This document shows positions 28,300 through 37,447 of a stretch of 64,000 bases of DNA, piece by piece. The notes beneath the pieces are model-generated. The model was not told the DNA's origin and did not search any database. It saw only the letters and a list, made by a program, of their open reading frames with translations. The position numbers and the translations under genes were made by a program. This DNA comes from Streptomyces sp. NBC_01669 (GTDB lineage: Bacteria > Actinomycetota > Actinomycetes > Streptomycetales > Streptomycetaceae), in assembly GCF_026339735.1 (NCBI RefSeq), contig NZ_JAPEQG010000001.1, forward strand, positions 372,001 to 436,000, given 5' to 3'. Position 1 is the first letter of the stretch, and every line of letters starts with the position of its first letter.

Positions 28300-29123
28300 A
28301 GGTCGTTCTGTTCTGCGGCGGTTACGGGCTGCGTATGCGCAACGGAGCCTCCGACGACACGCCCAAGCCGATGGCGATGGTCGGCCCGCGGCCGCTGATC
28401 TGGCACGTCATGCGCTACTACGCACACTTCGGGCACACGGAGTTCATCCTGTGTCTCGGGTACGGGGCTCACCACATCAAGAACTTCTTCCTCAACTACG
28501 AGGAGACGACGTCCAACGACTTCGTGCTGCGGGGCGGGCGGACCGAGCTGCTGTCCACCGACATCGCCAACTGGACGATCACGTTCGCGCAGACCGGCAT
28601 CGAGTCACCGATCGGGGAGCGGCTGCGCCGGGTGCGGCACCACCTGGACGGCGACGAGATGTTCCTCGCCAACTACGCCGACGTGCTCACCGATGCCCCG
28701 CTGCCGGAGATGATCGACCGGTTCGCCCGGCGCGACGCCGGTGCGTCGATGATGGTGGTGCCGCCGCAGTCCTCGTTCCATTGCGTGGAACTGGGCGAGG
28801 ACGGCCTGGTGGGAGGCATCACCGCGGTGAGTGACATGCCGCTGTGGGAGAACGGCGGCTACTTCGTGCTCCGTCAGGAGGTCTTCGACCACATCCCGGA
28901 GAACGGGGACCTGGTCGCTGACGGTTGCGCCCAACTGGCCAAGCGCGGACGGCTGGTGGCGCACCAGCACCGCGGCTTCTGGAAGCCGACCGACACCGTG
29001 AAGGAGCGGGCCGCGCTCGACGCTGCCTACGCCCAAGGCGACCGCCCGTGGACCGTGTGGGAACGGGACGGCGCGGGGGCGAGCGCGACCGGCAGCAGGC
29101 ACGGTGCCGGAGCGAGGGCGTGA
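28296..29123 (+). CDS. Sugar-1-phosphate nucleotidyltransferase (cytidylyltransferase RfbF-like)
   Basis: A 275-residue enzyme with the nucleotidyltransferase opening MKVVLFCGGYGLRMRNG and the following KPMAMVGPRPLIWHVMRYYA. The segments ILCLGYGAHHIKNFFLNYEE, GDEMFLANYADVLTDAPL (metal-binding Asp) and WENGGYFVLR resemble RfbF glucose-1-phosphate cytidylyltransferases more than RmlA or GalU. It would activate a hexose-1-phosphate with CTP or another NTP, feeding the sugar-modifying genes around it. Start by ATGA overlap. An Ala/Gly-rich tail is not part of the family fold. CDP against dTDP specificity is a guess. Confidence 0.82.
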   Translation: MKVVLFCGGYGLRMRNGASDDTPKPMAMVGPRPLIWHVMRYYAHFGHTEFILCLGYGAHHIKNFFLNYEETTSNDFVLRGGRTELLSTDIANWTITFAQTGIESPIGERLRRVRHHLDGDEMFLANYADVLTDAPLPEMIDRFARRDAGASMMVVPPQSSFHCVELGEDGLVGGITAVSDMPLWENGGYFVLRQEVFDHIPENGDLVADGCAQLAKRGRLVAHQHRGFWKPTDTVKERAALDAAYAQGDRPWTVWERDGAGASATGSRHGAGARA

Positions 29124-29767
29124 TCCGGCTCGGGGCCCGGCGCCTGGACAGGATCGTCGCGGTGGGCGCGCACTGCGACGACATCGCCATCGGCGCCGGC
29201 GGCACGCTGCTGACGATGTGCCTCGCGCGGCCGGGTATCCGCGTCGACGCGCTGGTGCTCTCCGGCGGTGGCAGCGAGCGGGAGCAGGAGGAGCAGGCCG
29301 CGCTCGCCGCCTTCTGCCCGGGCGCCGACCTGCGGCTGACCGTGCACAAGCTGCCGGACGGCCGGCTGCCCGCGCGCTGGGACGAGGCCAAGGCCGCGGT
29401 CGAGGAGCTGCGCGCGGGAACAGAGCCGGATCTCGTGCTGGCCCCGCGCACCGATGACGCGCACCAGGATCACCGCGGTCTGGCGAAGCTGATGACCACC
29501 GCGTTCCGCGACCACCTGGTGCTCGGCTACGAGATCGTCAAGTGGGACGGCGACCTCGGCCGTCCGGCGGCGTACCAGCCGCTGTCGCCGGAGATCGCCG
29601 AACAAAAGGTGCGGCTGCTGCAGGAGCACTACCCCTCGCAGCAGCACCGGCCCTGGTACGACCGGGAAGCCTTCCTCGGGCTGGCCCGGATCCGTGGTAT
29701 CGAAAGCAACGCGCGCTACGCCGAGGCGTTCGCCGTCACCAAACTCACTCTCGACCTGGAGGAATGA
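29120..29767 (+). CDS. PIG-L/LmbE-family deacetylase
   Basis: A 215-residue enzyme, GTG start in a GTGA overlap. The zinc site is seen as VGAHCDDIAIGAGGTL (a H-x-D-D variant), with the later HQDHRGLAKL histidine motif, and DLVLAPRTDDAHQDH. Family members remove N-acetyl groups from GlcNAc-like moieties (MshB, PIG-L). Here it probably deacetylates an amino sugar of the repeat unit or its nucleotide precursor, in the cytosol (no signal peptide). It sits between the nucleotidyltransferase and an epimerase, typical of O-antigen sugar modules. Confidence 0.87.
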   Translation: MIRLGARRLDRIVAVGAHCDDIAIGAGGTLLTMCLARPGIRVDALVLSGGGSEREQEEQAALAAFCPGADLRLTVHKLPDGRLPARWDEAKAAVEELRAGTEPDLVLAPRTDDAHQDHRGLAKLMTTAFRDHLVLGYEIVKWDGDLGRPAAYQPLSPEIAEQKVRLLQEHYPSQQHRPWYDREAFLGLARIRGIESNARYAEAFAVTKLTLDLEE

Positions 29768-29770
29768 ACC

Positions 29771-30796
29771 TTGCGCGTACTGCTGACCGGGCACCAGGGC
29801 TACCTGGGAACCGTGATGGCCCCGGTCCTCACGGCCGCCGGGCACGAGGTCGTCGGGCTGGACGCCGGCCTGTTCGCCGACTGCGTGCTGGGCCCGCCGC
29901 CCGCGGACCCGCCGGGGCCGCGGGCGGACCTGCGCGACGTCACGGCCGAACACGTGGCCGGGGTGGACGCCGTGATCCACCTGGCCGCCCTGTCCAACGA
30001 CCCGCTGGGATCGCTGGCGCCGGAACTCACCTACGACATCAACCACCACGCGTCCGTACGGCTGGCCCGGCTGGCCCGCGAGGCCGGAGTGCGGCGCTTC
30101 CTGTACGCGTCGACCTGCTCGGTCTACGGCGCCGCCGGCGGCGACGACCTGGTGGCCGAGGACGCCCCGCTGCGCCCAGTGACGCCGTACGCGGAGTCCA
30201 AGGTGCGGGTGGAGGACGACCTGCACGCGCTCTGCGACGGCGACTTCAGCCCGGTATTCATGCGCAACGCCACCGCCTTCGGCTACTCACCCCGGCTGCG
30301 CGCCGACATCGTGCTGAACAACCTGGTGGGCCACGCGCTCCTGTCCGGCGAGGTGCTGGTGCTCTCCGACGGCACCCCCTGGCGCCCGCTGGTGCACGCC
30401 GCCGACATCGCACGGGCCTTCGCGGCCGCGCTGGTCGCGCCGCGGGAATCGGTGCACGACCGGGCGTTCAACATCGGCAGCGAGATCAACAACGTCACGG
30501 TCGCCGAGATCGCCGAGCAGGTCGCCGAGGCGGTATCCGGCTCGAAGGTGGTGATCACCGGGGAGACCGGTGCCGATCCGCGGTCGTACCGGGTGGACTT
30601 CTCCCGGTTCCGCGCCGCGGTGCCCGGCTTCGACTGCGAGTGGACGGTGAAGCAGGGCGCGCTCGAACTCGCCGACAACTACCGGAAATACGGGCTGACC
30701 CGGGAAGACTTCGAGCGACGCTTCACCCGGCTGGCCGTGCTGCGCGCGGCGTCCGACGCCGGCGCCGTCGACGACACCCTGCGGTGGCGCCGATGA
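29771..30796 (+). CDS. NAD-dependent epimerase/dehydratase (extended SDR)
   Basis: A 341-residue protein with Rossmann motif MRVLLTGHQGYLGTVMAPVL, LAALSNDPLG, the catalytic STCSVYG serine and Y-x-x-x-K in PYAESKVRVE. The C-terminal half has RNATAFGYSPRLRADIVLNN and the substrate segment DGTPWRPLVHAADIARAF, typical of nucleotide-sugar epimerases, dehydratases or reductases. TTG start, with GGAGGAA eight bases upstream. It follows the deacetylase by 3 bases and overlaps the next gene. It may carry out the 4,6-dehydration or a 4-ketoreduction of the branched sugar. Confidence 0.87.
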   Translation: MRVLLTGHQGYLGTVMAPVLTAAGHEVVGLDAGLFADCVLGPPPADPPGPRADLRDVTAEHVAGVDAVIHLAALSNDPLGSLAPELTYDINHHASVRLARLAREAGVRRFLYASTCSVYGAAGGDDLVAEDAPLRPVTPYAESKVRVEDDLHALCDGDFSPVFMRNATAFGYSPRLRADIVLNNLVGHALLSGEVLVLSDGTPWRPLVHAADIARAFAAALVAPRESVHDRAFNIGSEINNVTVAEIAEQVAEAVSGSKVVITGETGADPRSYRVDFSRFRAAVPGFDCEWTVKQGALELADNYRKYGLTREDFERRFTRLAVLRAASDAGAVDDTLRWRR

Positions 30797-32073
30797 CCGC
30801 GGCCGGTGAAGAGATGCACGCGCTGGTGGAGCGGTTGTACCCGCTGTGCCGGAGCATCACCGGCGACGGTGTGCGCGCCACCCTGGAGATCGTCGGCGAG
30901 TACGTCCCGCTGCAGGTGCACGAGGTGCCGACCGGGACGCAAGTGCTCGACTGGACGGTGCCGCAGGAGTGGAACATCCGGGACGCGTACGTCGCCGACA
31001 CCGCGGGCAATCGGGTCGTCGACTTCGCCGCGTCCAGCCTGCACGTGCTCGGCTACAGCGTGCCGGTGTCGGCGACCATGCCGCTGGCCGAGCTTCGCGC
31101 GCACCTGCACACCCTGCCGGACCACCCGGCCTGGGTGCCGTACCGCACCAGCTACTACAAGCCGGAATGGGGGTTCTGCCTGGCCCAGGAGACCTTGGAC
31201 GCGCTGCCGGACGGCGAGTACGAGGTGCGCATCGACTCCACGTTCGCGGACGGCCACCTCACCTACGCCGAGCACGTGGTCCCCGGGCAGGTCACCGACG
31301 AGGTGATCGTCTCCTGCCACGTCTGCCACCCGTCGCTGGCCAACGACAACCTGGCCGGCATCGCGGTGGCGACGTTCCTGGCCCGGGCGCTGGCGCAGGC
31401 ACAGGAAACGCCATACTACACCTACCGGTTCATCTACGCGCCCGGCACCATCGGGGCGATCACCTGGCTAGCCCGCAACGCGGAGCGGGTGGAACGGGTC
31501 AAGCACGGCCTTGTGCTGGCCTGCGCCGGCGACCCGGGCCAACTGACGTACAAACAGAGCAGACGCGGCGACGCGGAGATCGACCGGGTGATGCGGCACG
31601 TGCTTGCCGCCTCCGAACGCCCGCACCGCGTCGCCGAGTTCACTCCGTACGGCTACGACGAGCGGCAGTTCTGCTCGCCCGGGTTCGATCTCGGCGTGGG
31701 CTCGCTCAGCCGGACCCCGTACGCCGGGTACCCCGAGTACCACACCTCGGCGGACAACCTGGACTTCGTCTCCCCGGAGGCGATGGCGGACACTCTCGCC
31801 GTCTGCCGCGAGGCATTCGCCGTCCTTGACCGCAACCGGCAGTACGTCAACCTCAGCCCCTACGGCGAGCCACAGCTGGGCCGGCGCGGGTTGTACGACT
31901 CGCTCGGCGGCCGCAGCGACGCGAAGCAGGCCCAGATGGCCATGCTCTGGGTGCTCAGCCTCTCCGACGGCGAGCACAGTCTGCTGGACGTCGCCGAGCG
32001 GTCCGGGCTGCCGTTCGATACCGTCGCCGCCGCGGCCGGCGCCCTGCACGGCGCCGGGCTGATCAAGGGATGA
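30793..32073 (+). CDS. DUF4910/aminopeptidase-like domain protein
   Basis: A 426-residue protein with a zinc-peptidase-like core: ITGDGVRATLEIVGEYVPLQ, IVSCHVCHPSLANDNLAGIA (the diagnostic H-x-C-H-P-S-x-x-N-D-N motif), FIYAPGTIGAITWLARNAER and GYPEYHTSADNLDFVSPEAM, then a small winged-helix (about 370-426). The fold is that of M28-like exopeptidases, but DUF4910 proteins recur in O-antigen and capsule loci next to PIG-L, nucleotidyltransferase and epimerase genes, where a role in sugar or lipid-linked intermediate processing is suspected. No signal peptide. Start by ATGA overlap. Function remains unknown. Confidence 0.85.
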   Translation: MTAAGEEMHALVERLYPLCRSITGDGVRATLEIVGEYVPLQVHEVPTGTQVLDWTVPQEWNIRDAYVADTAGNRVVDFAASSLHVLGYSVPVSATMPLAELRAHLHTLPDHPAWVPYRTSYYKPEWGFCLAQETLDALPDGEYEVRIDSTFADGHLTYAEHVVPGQVTDEVIVSCHVCHPSLANDNLAGIAVATFLARALAQAQETPYYTYRFIYAPGTIGAITWLARNAERVERVKHGLVLACAGDPGQLTYKQSRRGDAEIDRVMRHVLAASERPHRVAEFTPYGYDERQFCSPGFDLGVGSLSRTPYAGYPEYHTSADNLDFVSPEAMADTLAVCREAFAVLDRNRQYVNLSPYGEPQLGRRGLYDSLGGRSDAKQAQMAMLWVLSLSDGEHSLLDVAERSGLPFDTVAAAAGALHGAGLIKG

Positions 32074-33368
32074 CGCCGATGACCATCGAGGGGGAGAAGG
32101 CGACGGCATCGGCCGGATCCGCCAGGCGGGCCCTCGTCGGTCGGCTGTCCTGGGGACTGGCCGACCAGGCGGCCTCCAGCGTGAGCAACTTCGTGGTGGG
32201 CATCTATGTGGCCCGCTCGCTGGGGGTGACCGCGTTCGGCGTGTTCAGCCTCGCCTGGGTGACGTACGGCGTGGTGCTCAACGTCTCCCGCGGGCTGGCC
32301 ACCGATCCGCTCGTGGTGCGCTTCAGCGGCGTTCCGGACGCGTCCTGGCGCGGGGCGGTGGCCTGGTCGACGGGTACCGCACTCGGCATCGGGGCGGCCC
32401 TCGGCGCGGCGTGTCTGGTGGCCGGGCTCGGCCTAGGCGGCCGCGTGGGGCCTACGTTCGCCGCCCTTGGTGTCATGTTGCCGGGGCTACTGCTCCAGGA
32501 CGCCTGGCGGTTCTCGTTCTTCGCCGCCGGCGCCGGGCGGAAGGCGTTCGTCAACGACGTCGTGTGGGGTGTCGCGCTCGTCCCGGCCATAGTGGTGGCG
32601 GTTCGTGTGGGCAGCGTGGCCGCTTTCGTGCTCGCCTGGGGCGCGTCCGCCACGGTGGCGGCGGGGTACGGCTACATCCAGTCCGGCATCCGGCCCCGGA
32701 TGACCGAGGCGCGCGGGTGGCTTCGCGAGCAGCGCGATCTCGGCTACCGGTACCTGGTCGAGAACGTCAGCCTCAGTGGCGCGAGCCAGCTGCGGGCGTA
32801 CGGGCTCGGCGCGATCGTCGGGATCGGCGCGGTGGGTGCGGTGCGGGGCGCCGAGCTCCTGCTCGGCCCGTTCCTGGCGGTGCTCATGGGGCTTTCGCTG
32901 GTCACGGTCCCGGAGGCGGCACGGGTGCTACGGCAGGCCCCGCACCGGCTCGGCACGTTCTGCATCCTGCTGGGCGGGGGGCAGGCCGCCGGCGCGCTGC
33001 TCTGGGGCGCGGCGCTCCTGCTGATGCCTGGCCGGCTCGGCGAGCTGGTGCTCGGCGGCGTCTGGCACTCCGCCTCGGAGCTCATCGTGCCGGTCACCCT
33101 CGGCGTCGCGGGCACGGGCCTCGGCACCGGCGCGGCGGCCGGGCTGCGCGCGCTCGGCACGGCCTGGCGCAGCCTGCGCTGCCAGTTGTTCGCCTCCGCC
33201 TGCTATGTCAGCGGCGGGCTCGGCGGGGCGGCCGCCGCCGGCACGGTCGGCTCGGCCTGGGGGGTCGCCGCCGCGACCGTCAGCGGCTCGGCCGTGTGGT
33301 GGCTGCAACTGCGGTCCGCCCTGCGCGAGCGCCACCGCAATCCCATCCCCGAAGTGAGGACCTCATGA
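32070..33368 (+). CDS. Wzx-like flippase / polysaccharide export membrane protein
   Basis: A 432-residue protein with about twelve membrane helices. The first two (LSWGLADQAASSVSNFVVGI and YVARSLGVTAFGVFSLAWV) match the start of the polysaccharide biosynthesis/MOP family; short loops with RG and DPLVVRFSG follow. It would flip the lipid-linked repeat unit to the outer leaflet before polymerisation by the Wzy-like protein. ATGA overlap with DUF4910. Divergent in the C-terminal half, as is normal for Wzx. Confidence 0.82.
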   Translation: MTPMTIEGEKATASAGSARRALVGRLSWGLADQAASSVSNFVVGIYVARSLGVTAFGVFSLAWVTYGVVLNVSRGLATDPLVVRFSGVPDASWRGAVAWSTGTALGIGAALGAACLVAGLGLGGRVGPTFAALGVMLPGLLLQDAWRFSFFAAGAGRKAFVNDVVWGVALVPAIVVAVRVGSVAAFVLAWGASATVAAGYGYIQSGIRPRMTEARGWLREQRDLGYRYLVENVSLSGASQLRAYGLGAIVGIGAVGAVRGAELLLGPFLAVLMGLSLVTVPEAARVLRQAPHRLGTFCILLGGGQAAGALLWGAALLLMPGRLGELVLGGVWHSASELIVPVTLGVAGTGLGTGAAAGLRALGTAWRSLRCQLFASACYVSGGLGGAAAAGTVGSAWGVAAATVSGSAVWWLQLRSALRERHRNPIPEVRTS

Positions 33369-34312
33369 CTGCCCAACCCAGGCTGAGCATCGGCCTGCCC
33401 GTGTACAACGGCGAGGAGTACTTGGCCGAGTCGCTCGACGCCCTGCTCGGCCAGACCTACGAGGACTTCGAGCTGGTCATCTCCGACAACGCCTCGACCG
33501 ACGGGACCCAGGAGATCTGCCGCAAGTACGCCGCGCGGGACTCGCGCATCCGGTACCTCCGGCTGCCCCGGAACATCGGCGCCACGCCGAACCACAACCA
33601 TGTGTTCGCCGAGTCCCGCGGCGAGCTGTTCAAGTGGGCCTCGCACGACGACCTGTACGGCCGGGACCTGCTGCGGCGCTGCGTCCAGGCGCTGGACGAG
33701 CGGCCAGACATGATCCTCGCACACACCGGCCAGGCGGTCATCGACTGCGACGGCCAGGTGAGGGTCCCCTACGAGTACGGGCTCGCCACCGCCTCGCCGC
33801 ACGCGCCGGAGCGCTTCCGCAGTCTGTTGTTCGAGCCGGGTGGCGACGACTTCTACGGGGTGATGCGGGCCGACGTGCTGCGCCGGGTGAAGCCGATGGA
33901 CAGCTACCACCACGCGGACCGCACGTTCGTCGCCGAGATCGGCCTGCACGGGCCCTTCCACCAGGTGCCGGAACTGCTGTACTTCCGCCGCGACCATCCC
34001 ACCCGCGCCGAACGGGCGAACCCGTCCAAGCGCTCCCGGTGCGTCAACCTGGACCCGCGCCGGGCGGGCCCGCTGCACCCCACGCCCCGGCTGCTCGCCG
34101 AGTACGTCTGGGGCTTCGTCGCGGCGATCCGGCGGGCGCCGTTGTCCCCGGCCGACCGGCGCGCGTGCTACCGCCGCCTGGCCGCATGGATGACCAGCCG
34201 GGTCCGGCCCGGCGCCGGCGAGCGGGTCGAGGACCGCGCCCCGGTCTCCCCGGACCGGCTCACCGTCTCCGTCGACGCCCTCGTCGCCGGTCGTGAGGGG
34301 AGGCAGGCATGA
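33365..34312 (+). CDS. Glycosyltransferase family 2
   Basis: A 315-residue GT-A enzyme: LSIGLPVYNGEEYLAESLDA, VISDNASTDGTQEICRKYA, and a D-D metal site in FKWASHDDLYGRDLL. The acceptor half contains FEPGGDDFYGVMRADVLRRV. No membrane helices, so it is a soluble or peripheral enzyme adding a sugar to the lipid-linked unit. ATGA overlaps at both ends fix its place in the operon. Confidence 0.9.
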   Translation: MTAQPRLSIGLPVYNGEEYLAESLDALLGQTYEDFELVISDNASTDGTQEICRKYAARDSRIRYLRLPRNIGATPNHNHVFAESRGELFKWASHDDLYGRDLLRRCVQALDERPDMILAHTGQAVIDCDGQVRVPYEYGLATASPHAPERFRSLLFEPGGDDFYGVMRADVLRRVKPMDSYHHADRTFVAEIGLHGPFHQVPELLYFRRDHPTRAERANPSKRSRCVNLDPRRAGPLHPTPRLLAEYVWGFVAAIRRAPLSPADRRACYRRLAAWMTSRVRPGAGERVEDRAPVSPDRLTVSVDALVAGREGRQA

Positions 34313-35550
34313 CGCCCGCGAACGAAACCCCGGTGCGCGTCGGGGTGTTCGGTCTGCTCGGCTCCGGCAACCTCGGCAACGACGGATCGCTCGAGGCCGT
34401 GCTCGGGTACCTCCGCGCCGAACACCCGGAGGTGGTCGTGGACGCGCTGTGCGGCGGACCCGAGGCCGTGACGACCCGGTTCGGGATCCCCGCGACGCGG
34501 CTGCACTGGTACCGCGGGGAGTACCGGACCGCGTCGCGTGCGAGCGCGATCGCGGCGAAGGGGCTGGGCAAACTCGTCGATGTCTTCCGCACCGCTGCCT
34601 GGGTGCGCCGGCACGACGTGGTGATCGTCCCGGGCATGGGCGTCCTGGAGGCCACGCTGCCGCTGCGGCCGTGGGGCTTCCCGTACTCGCTGTTCCTGCT
34701 CTGCGCGAGCGGCCGGCTGCTGCGCACCCGGGTGGCGCTGGTCAGCGTAGGCGCCGCGACGATCGGCAACCGGCCAACCCGGGCCCTGGTGCGCTGGTCG
34801 GCGCGGCTGGCCGCATACCGGTCGTACCGGGACGCGCAGTCTCGCGACGCGATGCGGGCGATGGGCGTGGACACCGCGCGCGACGAGGTCTACCCGGACC
34901 TCGCGTTCGCCCTGCCGACGCCGCGGGCGAGCGCGCCCTCGGACCCGTCGGCCCCGCCGGGCCCGGTCTGCGTCGGCGTTATGGACTTCCACGGCGGCAA
35001 CGACGATCGCGCTCGGGCCTATGAGATATACCGGCGCTACCTCGACGGGACGATCCGGTTCGTCCGCGCGCTGGTCGAGGAGGGCAGGGCTGTCCGGCTG
35101 CTCACCGGTGACGAGTGCGACGCGTCGGTGGTCGCCGCGATCCTCGACGCTGTGGACTCGCCGCTGGTCACCGCTGCCGAGCCGTCCTCACTGGCCGACC
35201 TGATGAAGGAGATGGCGGCTGCCGACACCGTGGTGGCGATCCGGTACCACAACCTGATCTGCGCGCTGAAGACCGGTACGCCGGTGCTCGCTCTCTGCTA
35301 TGCAGCGAAGAGCGACGCGCTCATGGCGGAGATGGGCCTTGGCGCGTACTGCCACCCGGCGCGCGAGGTCGACGCCGACCGGCTGCTCGAGCAGTTCCGT
35401 GCGCTGGAGAAGCGTTCGGCCGAGCTGCGGCAGACCCTCACCGAGCGGAACCTGGCCGCCGCCCGGCGACTCGAGCACCAGTTCAACTCCTTGACCGCGG
35501 CCCTGTTCCCTGCGGCCGACCACGCCCACACCTTGCGGAAGGCTCCATGA
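34309..35550 (+). CDS. Polysaccharide pyruvyl transferase family protein
   Basis: A 413-residue protein with a GT-B-like fold of the PS_pyruv_trans family: VFGLLGSGNLGNDGSLEAVL at the start, then VIVPGMGVLEATLPLRPWG, RDAQSRDAMRAMGV, and late VVAIRYHNLICALKTGTPV with PVLALCYAAKSDALM. The R-Y-H-N and Y-x-x-K segments are conserved in the family. Known members (CsaB, Pvg1, ExoV) put a ketal-linked pyruvate from phosphoenolpyruvate onto a sugar, adding negative charge. It probably decorates one residue of the repeat unit before export. Confidence 0.87.
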   Translation: MTPANETPVRVGVFGLLGSGNLGNDGSLEAVLGYLRAEHPEVVVDALCGGPEAVTTRFGIPATRLHWYRGEYRTASRASAIAAKGLGKLVDVFRTAAWVRRHDVVIVPGMGVLEATLPLRPWGFPYSLFLLCASGRLLRTRVALVSVGAATIGNRPTRALVRWSARLAAYRSYRDAQSRDAMRAMGVDTARDEVYPDLAFALPTPRASAPSDPSAPPGPVCVGVMDFHGGNDDRARAYEIYRRYLDGTIRFVRALVEEGRAVRLLTGDECDASVVAAILDAVDSPLVTAAEPSSLADLMKEMAAADTVVAIRYHNLICALKTGTPVLALCYAAKSDALMAEMGLGAYCHPAREVDADRLLEQFRALEKRSAELRQTLTERNLAAARRLEHQFNSLTAALFPAADHAHTLRKAP

Positions 35551-36098
35551 AGGCGACCCAAGTCCCGGAGATCACCGGCGCGTACCTGTTCGAGCCGACG
35601 CCGTACGCCGACGAGCGCGGCTTCTTCTGCCGCACCTTCGACGCCGACGTGGTCCGCTCGGTGGGCCTCGACCCGGACGCCTTCGTTCAGGACAGCCTGT
35701 CCCGCTCGGTCCGGGGCGTGCTGCGCGGCCTGCACCTGCGCTCCGGCGCCGGCGAGGCCAAGCTGGTGCGGTGCTCGTACGGGAGGATCTTCGACGTCGT
35801 CGTGGATCTGCGGACGGACTCGCCGACATACCGCAGCCGGGCCTTCTTCGAGCTGTCCGACGAGACGCAGGTGACCCTGTACATCCCGGCGGGGTGCGCG
35901 CACGGCTTCCAGGCTCTGACCGAAACCGCCGACGTCTCGTACCGGATCGACCGCCCGCACGATCCGGCCGAGGACGTGACGATCGCCTTCGACGACCCGG
36001 AGCTCACCATTCCCTGGCCGCTACCGGTCACATCGATGTCCCAGCGGGACCGGGAGGCGCCGAGCCTCGCCGAAGCCCTGCAGCAAAAAGAGAGTTGA
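35547..36098 (+). CDS. RmlC-like nucleotide-sugar 3,5-epimerase
   Basis: A 183-residue cupin enzyme: FEPTPYADERGFFCRTFDAD, DSLSRSVRGVLRGLHLR with the catalytic His, AKLVRCSYGRIFDVVVDLRT and LYIPAGCAHGFQAL. Family: dTDP-4-dehydrorhamnose 3,5-epimerase. In RmlC the fourth motif reads RGLHFQ; here RGLHLR, as in epimerases working on other (including CDP-linked) 4-keto sugars. No rmlA/B/D neighbours, so a rhamnose pathway is not indicated. ATGA overlap with the pyruvyltransferase. Confidence 0.85.
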   Translation: MKATQVPEITGAYLFEPTPYADERGFFCRTFDADVVRSVGLDPDAFVQDSLSRSVRGVLRGLHLRSGAGEAKLVRCSYGRIFDVVVDLRTDSPTYRSRAFFELSDETQVTLYIPAGCAHGFQALTETADVSYRIDRPHDPAEDVTIAFDDPELTIPWPLPVTSMSQRDREAPSLAEALQQKES

Positions 36099-36105
36099 GG
36101 TTGGC

Positions 36106-37440
36106 GTGGAAACCGAAGGCACCGAAGAGTTCCTCCTGCCCCGGTCGCGGATGGCGAACGAGCGGCTGCACGCCATGATCCCCGGGGGCGCGCACACCTA
36201 CGCCAAGGGCGACGACCAGTACCCCGAGAACCTGGCCCCGGTCATCAGCCACGGCCGCGGTGCCCACGTGTGGGACATCGACGACAACCGCTACGTCGAG
36301 TACGGCTCCGGCCTGCGGTCGGTCAGCCTCGGCCACGCCCACCCACGCGTGATCGAGGCGGTGCGGCGGGAACTCGACCGCGGCAGCAACTTCGTCCGGC
36401 CGTCCATCGTGGAGGTCGAGGCCGCGGAACGCTTCCTGGCCACGGTGCCGACCGCCGAGATGGTGAAGTTCGCGAAGAACGGCTCCGACGTCACCACCGC
36501 CGCGGTGCGACTCGCCCGCGCCGTCACCGGGCGCCCGCGGGTGGCCATCTGCGGCGACCATCCGTTCTTCTCCGTCGACGACTGGTTCATCGGCACCACG
36601 CCGATGTCCGCCGGTATTCCGGCGGCGACCACCGAACTCACCGTGGCGTTCCCTTACGGGGACCTGGCCGCCACGGAGGAGCTGCTCACCCGGTACCAGG
36701 ACGAGGTCGCCTGTCTGATCCTCGAACCTGCCGGTCACACCGAGCCGCCGCCCGGGTACCTCGCCGGCCTGCGCGAGCTGGCCGACCGGCACGGCTGCGT
36801 ACTGATCTTCGATGAGATGATCACCGGCCTGCGCTGGTCCGAGGCGGGCGCCCAGGGCCTGTACGGCGTCGTCCCCGACCTCTCCACGTTCGGCAAGGCA
36901 CTGGGCAACGGGTTCGCCATCTCCGCGCTGGCCGGGCGCCGCGATCTGATGGAGCGGGGCGGGCTGCGTCACTCCGGCGACCGGGTGTTCCTGCTGTCCA
37001 CCACGCACGGTGCGGAAACGCACTCGCTGGCCGCCGCGATGGCCGTGCTCACCACCTACGTCGAAGAGGGCGTCACCGCGCGGCTCCACACCCTCGGCGA
37101 GCGGTTGGCCGCCGGTGTCCGCGACGCCGCGGCCGGCATGGGCGTCGGCGACCACATCGTCGTCCGAGGCCGGGCCAGCAACCTGGTCTTCGCCACCCTC
37201 GACGAGAACCGGCAGCCGTCGCAGCAGTACCGCACCCTGTTCCTGCACAGGCTCCTCGCGGGCGGGGTGCTGGCCCCGTCGTTCGTGGTGAGCAGCGCGC
37301 TCAGCGACGCCGACATCGATCACACCGTCGACGTGGTGGCCCAGGCATGTGCGGTGTACCGGAAGGCACTGGACGCCGCAGACCCCACCCCCTGGCTGGC
37401 CGGACGACCGGTGAAGCCCGTATTCCGCCGCCTGGCGTGA
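36106..37440 (+). CDS. PLP-dependent aminotransferase of the GSA (HemL-like) type
   Basis: A 444-residue class-III-type aminotransferase: MIPGGAHTYAKGDDQYPENL, the FAKNGSDVTTAAVRLARAVT phosphate-binding motif, IFDEMITGLRW (cofactor Asp), and FGKALGNGFAISAL with the Schiff-base Lys264. It resembles glutamate-1-semialdehyde aminomutases but lies in a sugar locus; such homologues are proposed to aminate or transform keto sugars or small side chains. GTG start seven bases after the previous stop, so same transcript. A haem role is unlikely since no hem genes are near. It is the last gene of the rightward cluster. Confidence 0.85.
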   Translation: METEGTEEFLLPRSRMANERLHAMIPGGAHTYAKGDDQYPENLAPVISHGRGAHVWDIDDNRYVEYGSGLRSVSLGHAHPRVIEAVRRELDRGSNFVRPSIVEVEAAERFLATVPTAEMVKFAKNGSDVTTAAVRLARAVTGRPRVAICGDHPFFSVDDWFIGTTPMSAGIPAATTELTVAFPYGDLAATEELLTRYQDEVACLILEPAGHTEPPPGYLAGLRELADRHGCVLIFDEMITGLRWSEAGAQGLYGVVPDLSTFGKALGNGFAISALAGRRDLMERGGLRHSGDRVFLLSTTHGAETHSLAAAMAVLTTYVEEGVTARLHTLGERLAAGVRDAAAGMGVGDHIVVRGRASNLVFATLDENRQPSQQYRTLFLHRLLAGGVLAPSFVVSSALSDADIDHTVDVVAQACAVYRKALDAADPTPWLAGRPVKPVFRRLA

Positions 37441-37447
37441 CGTGACG

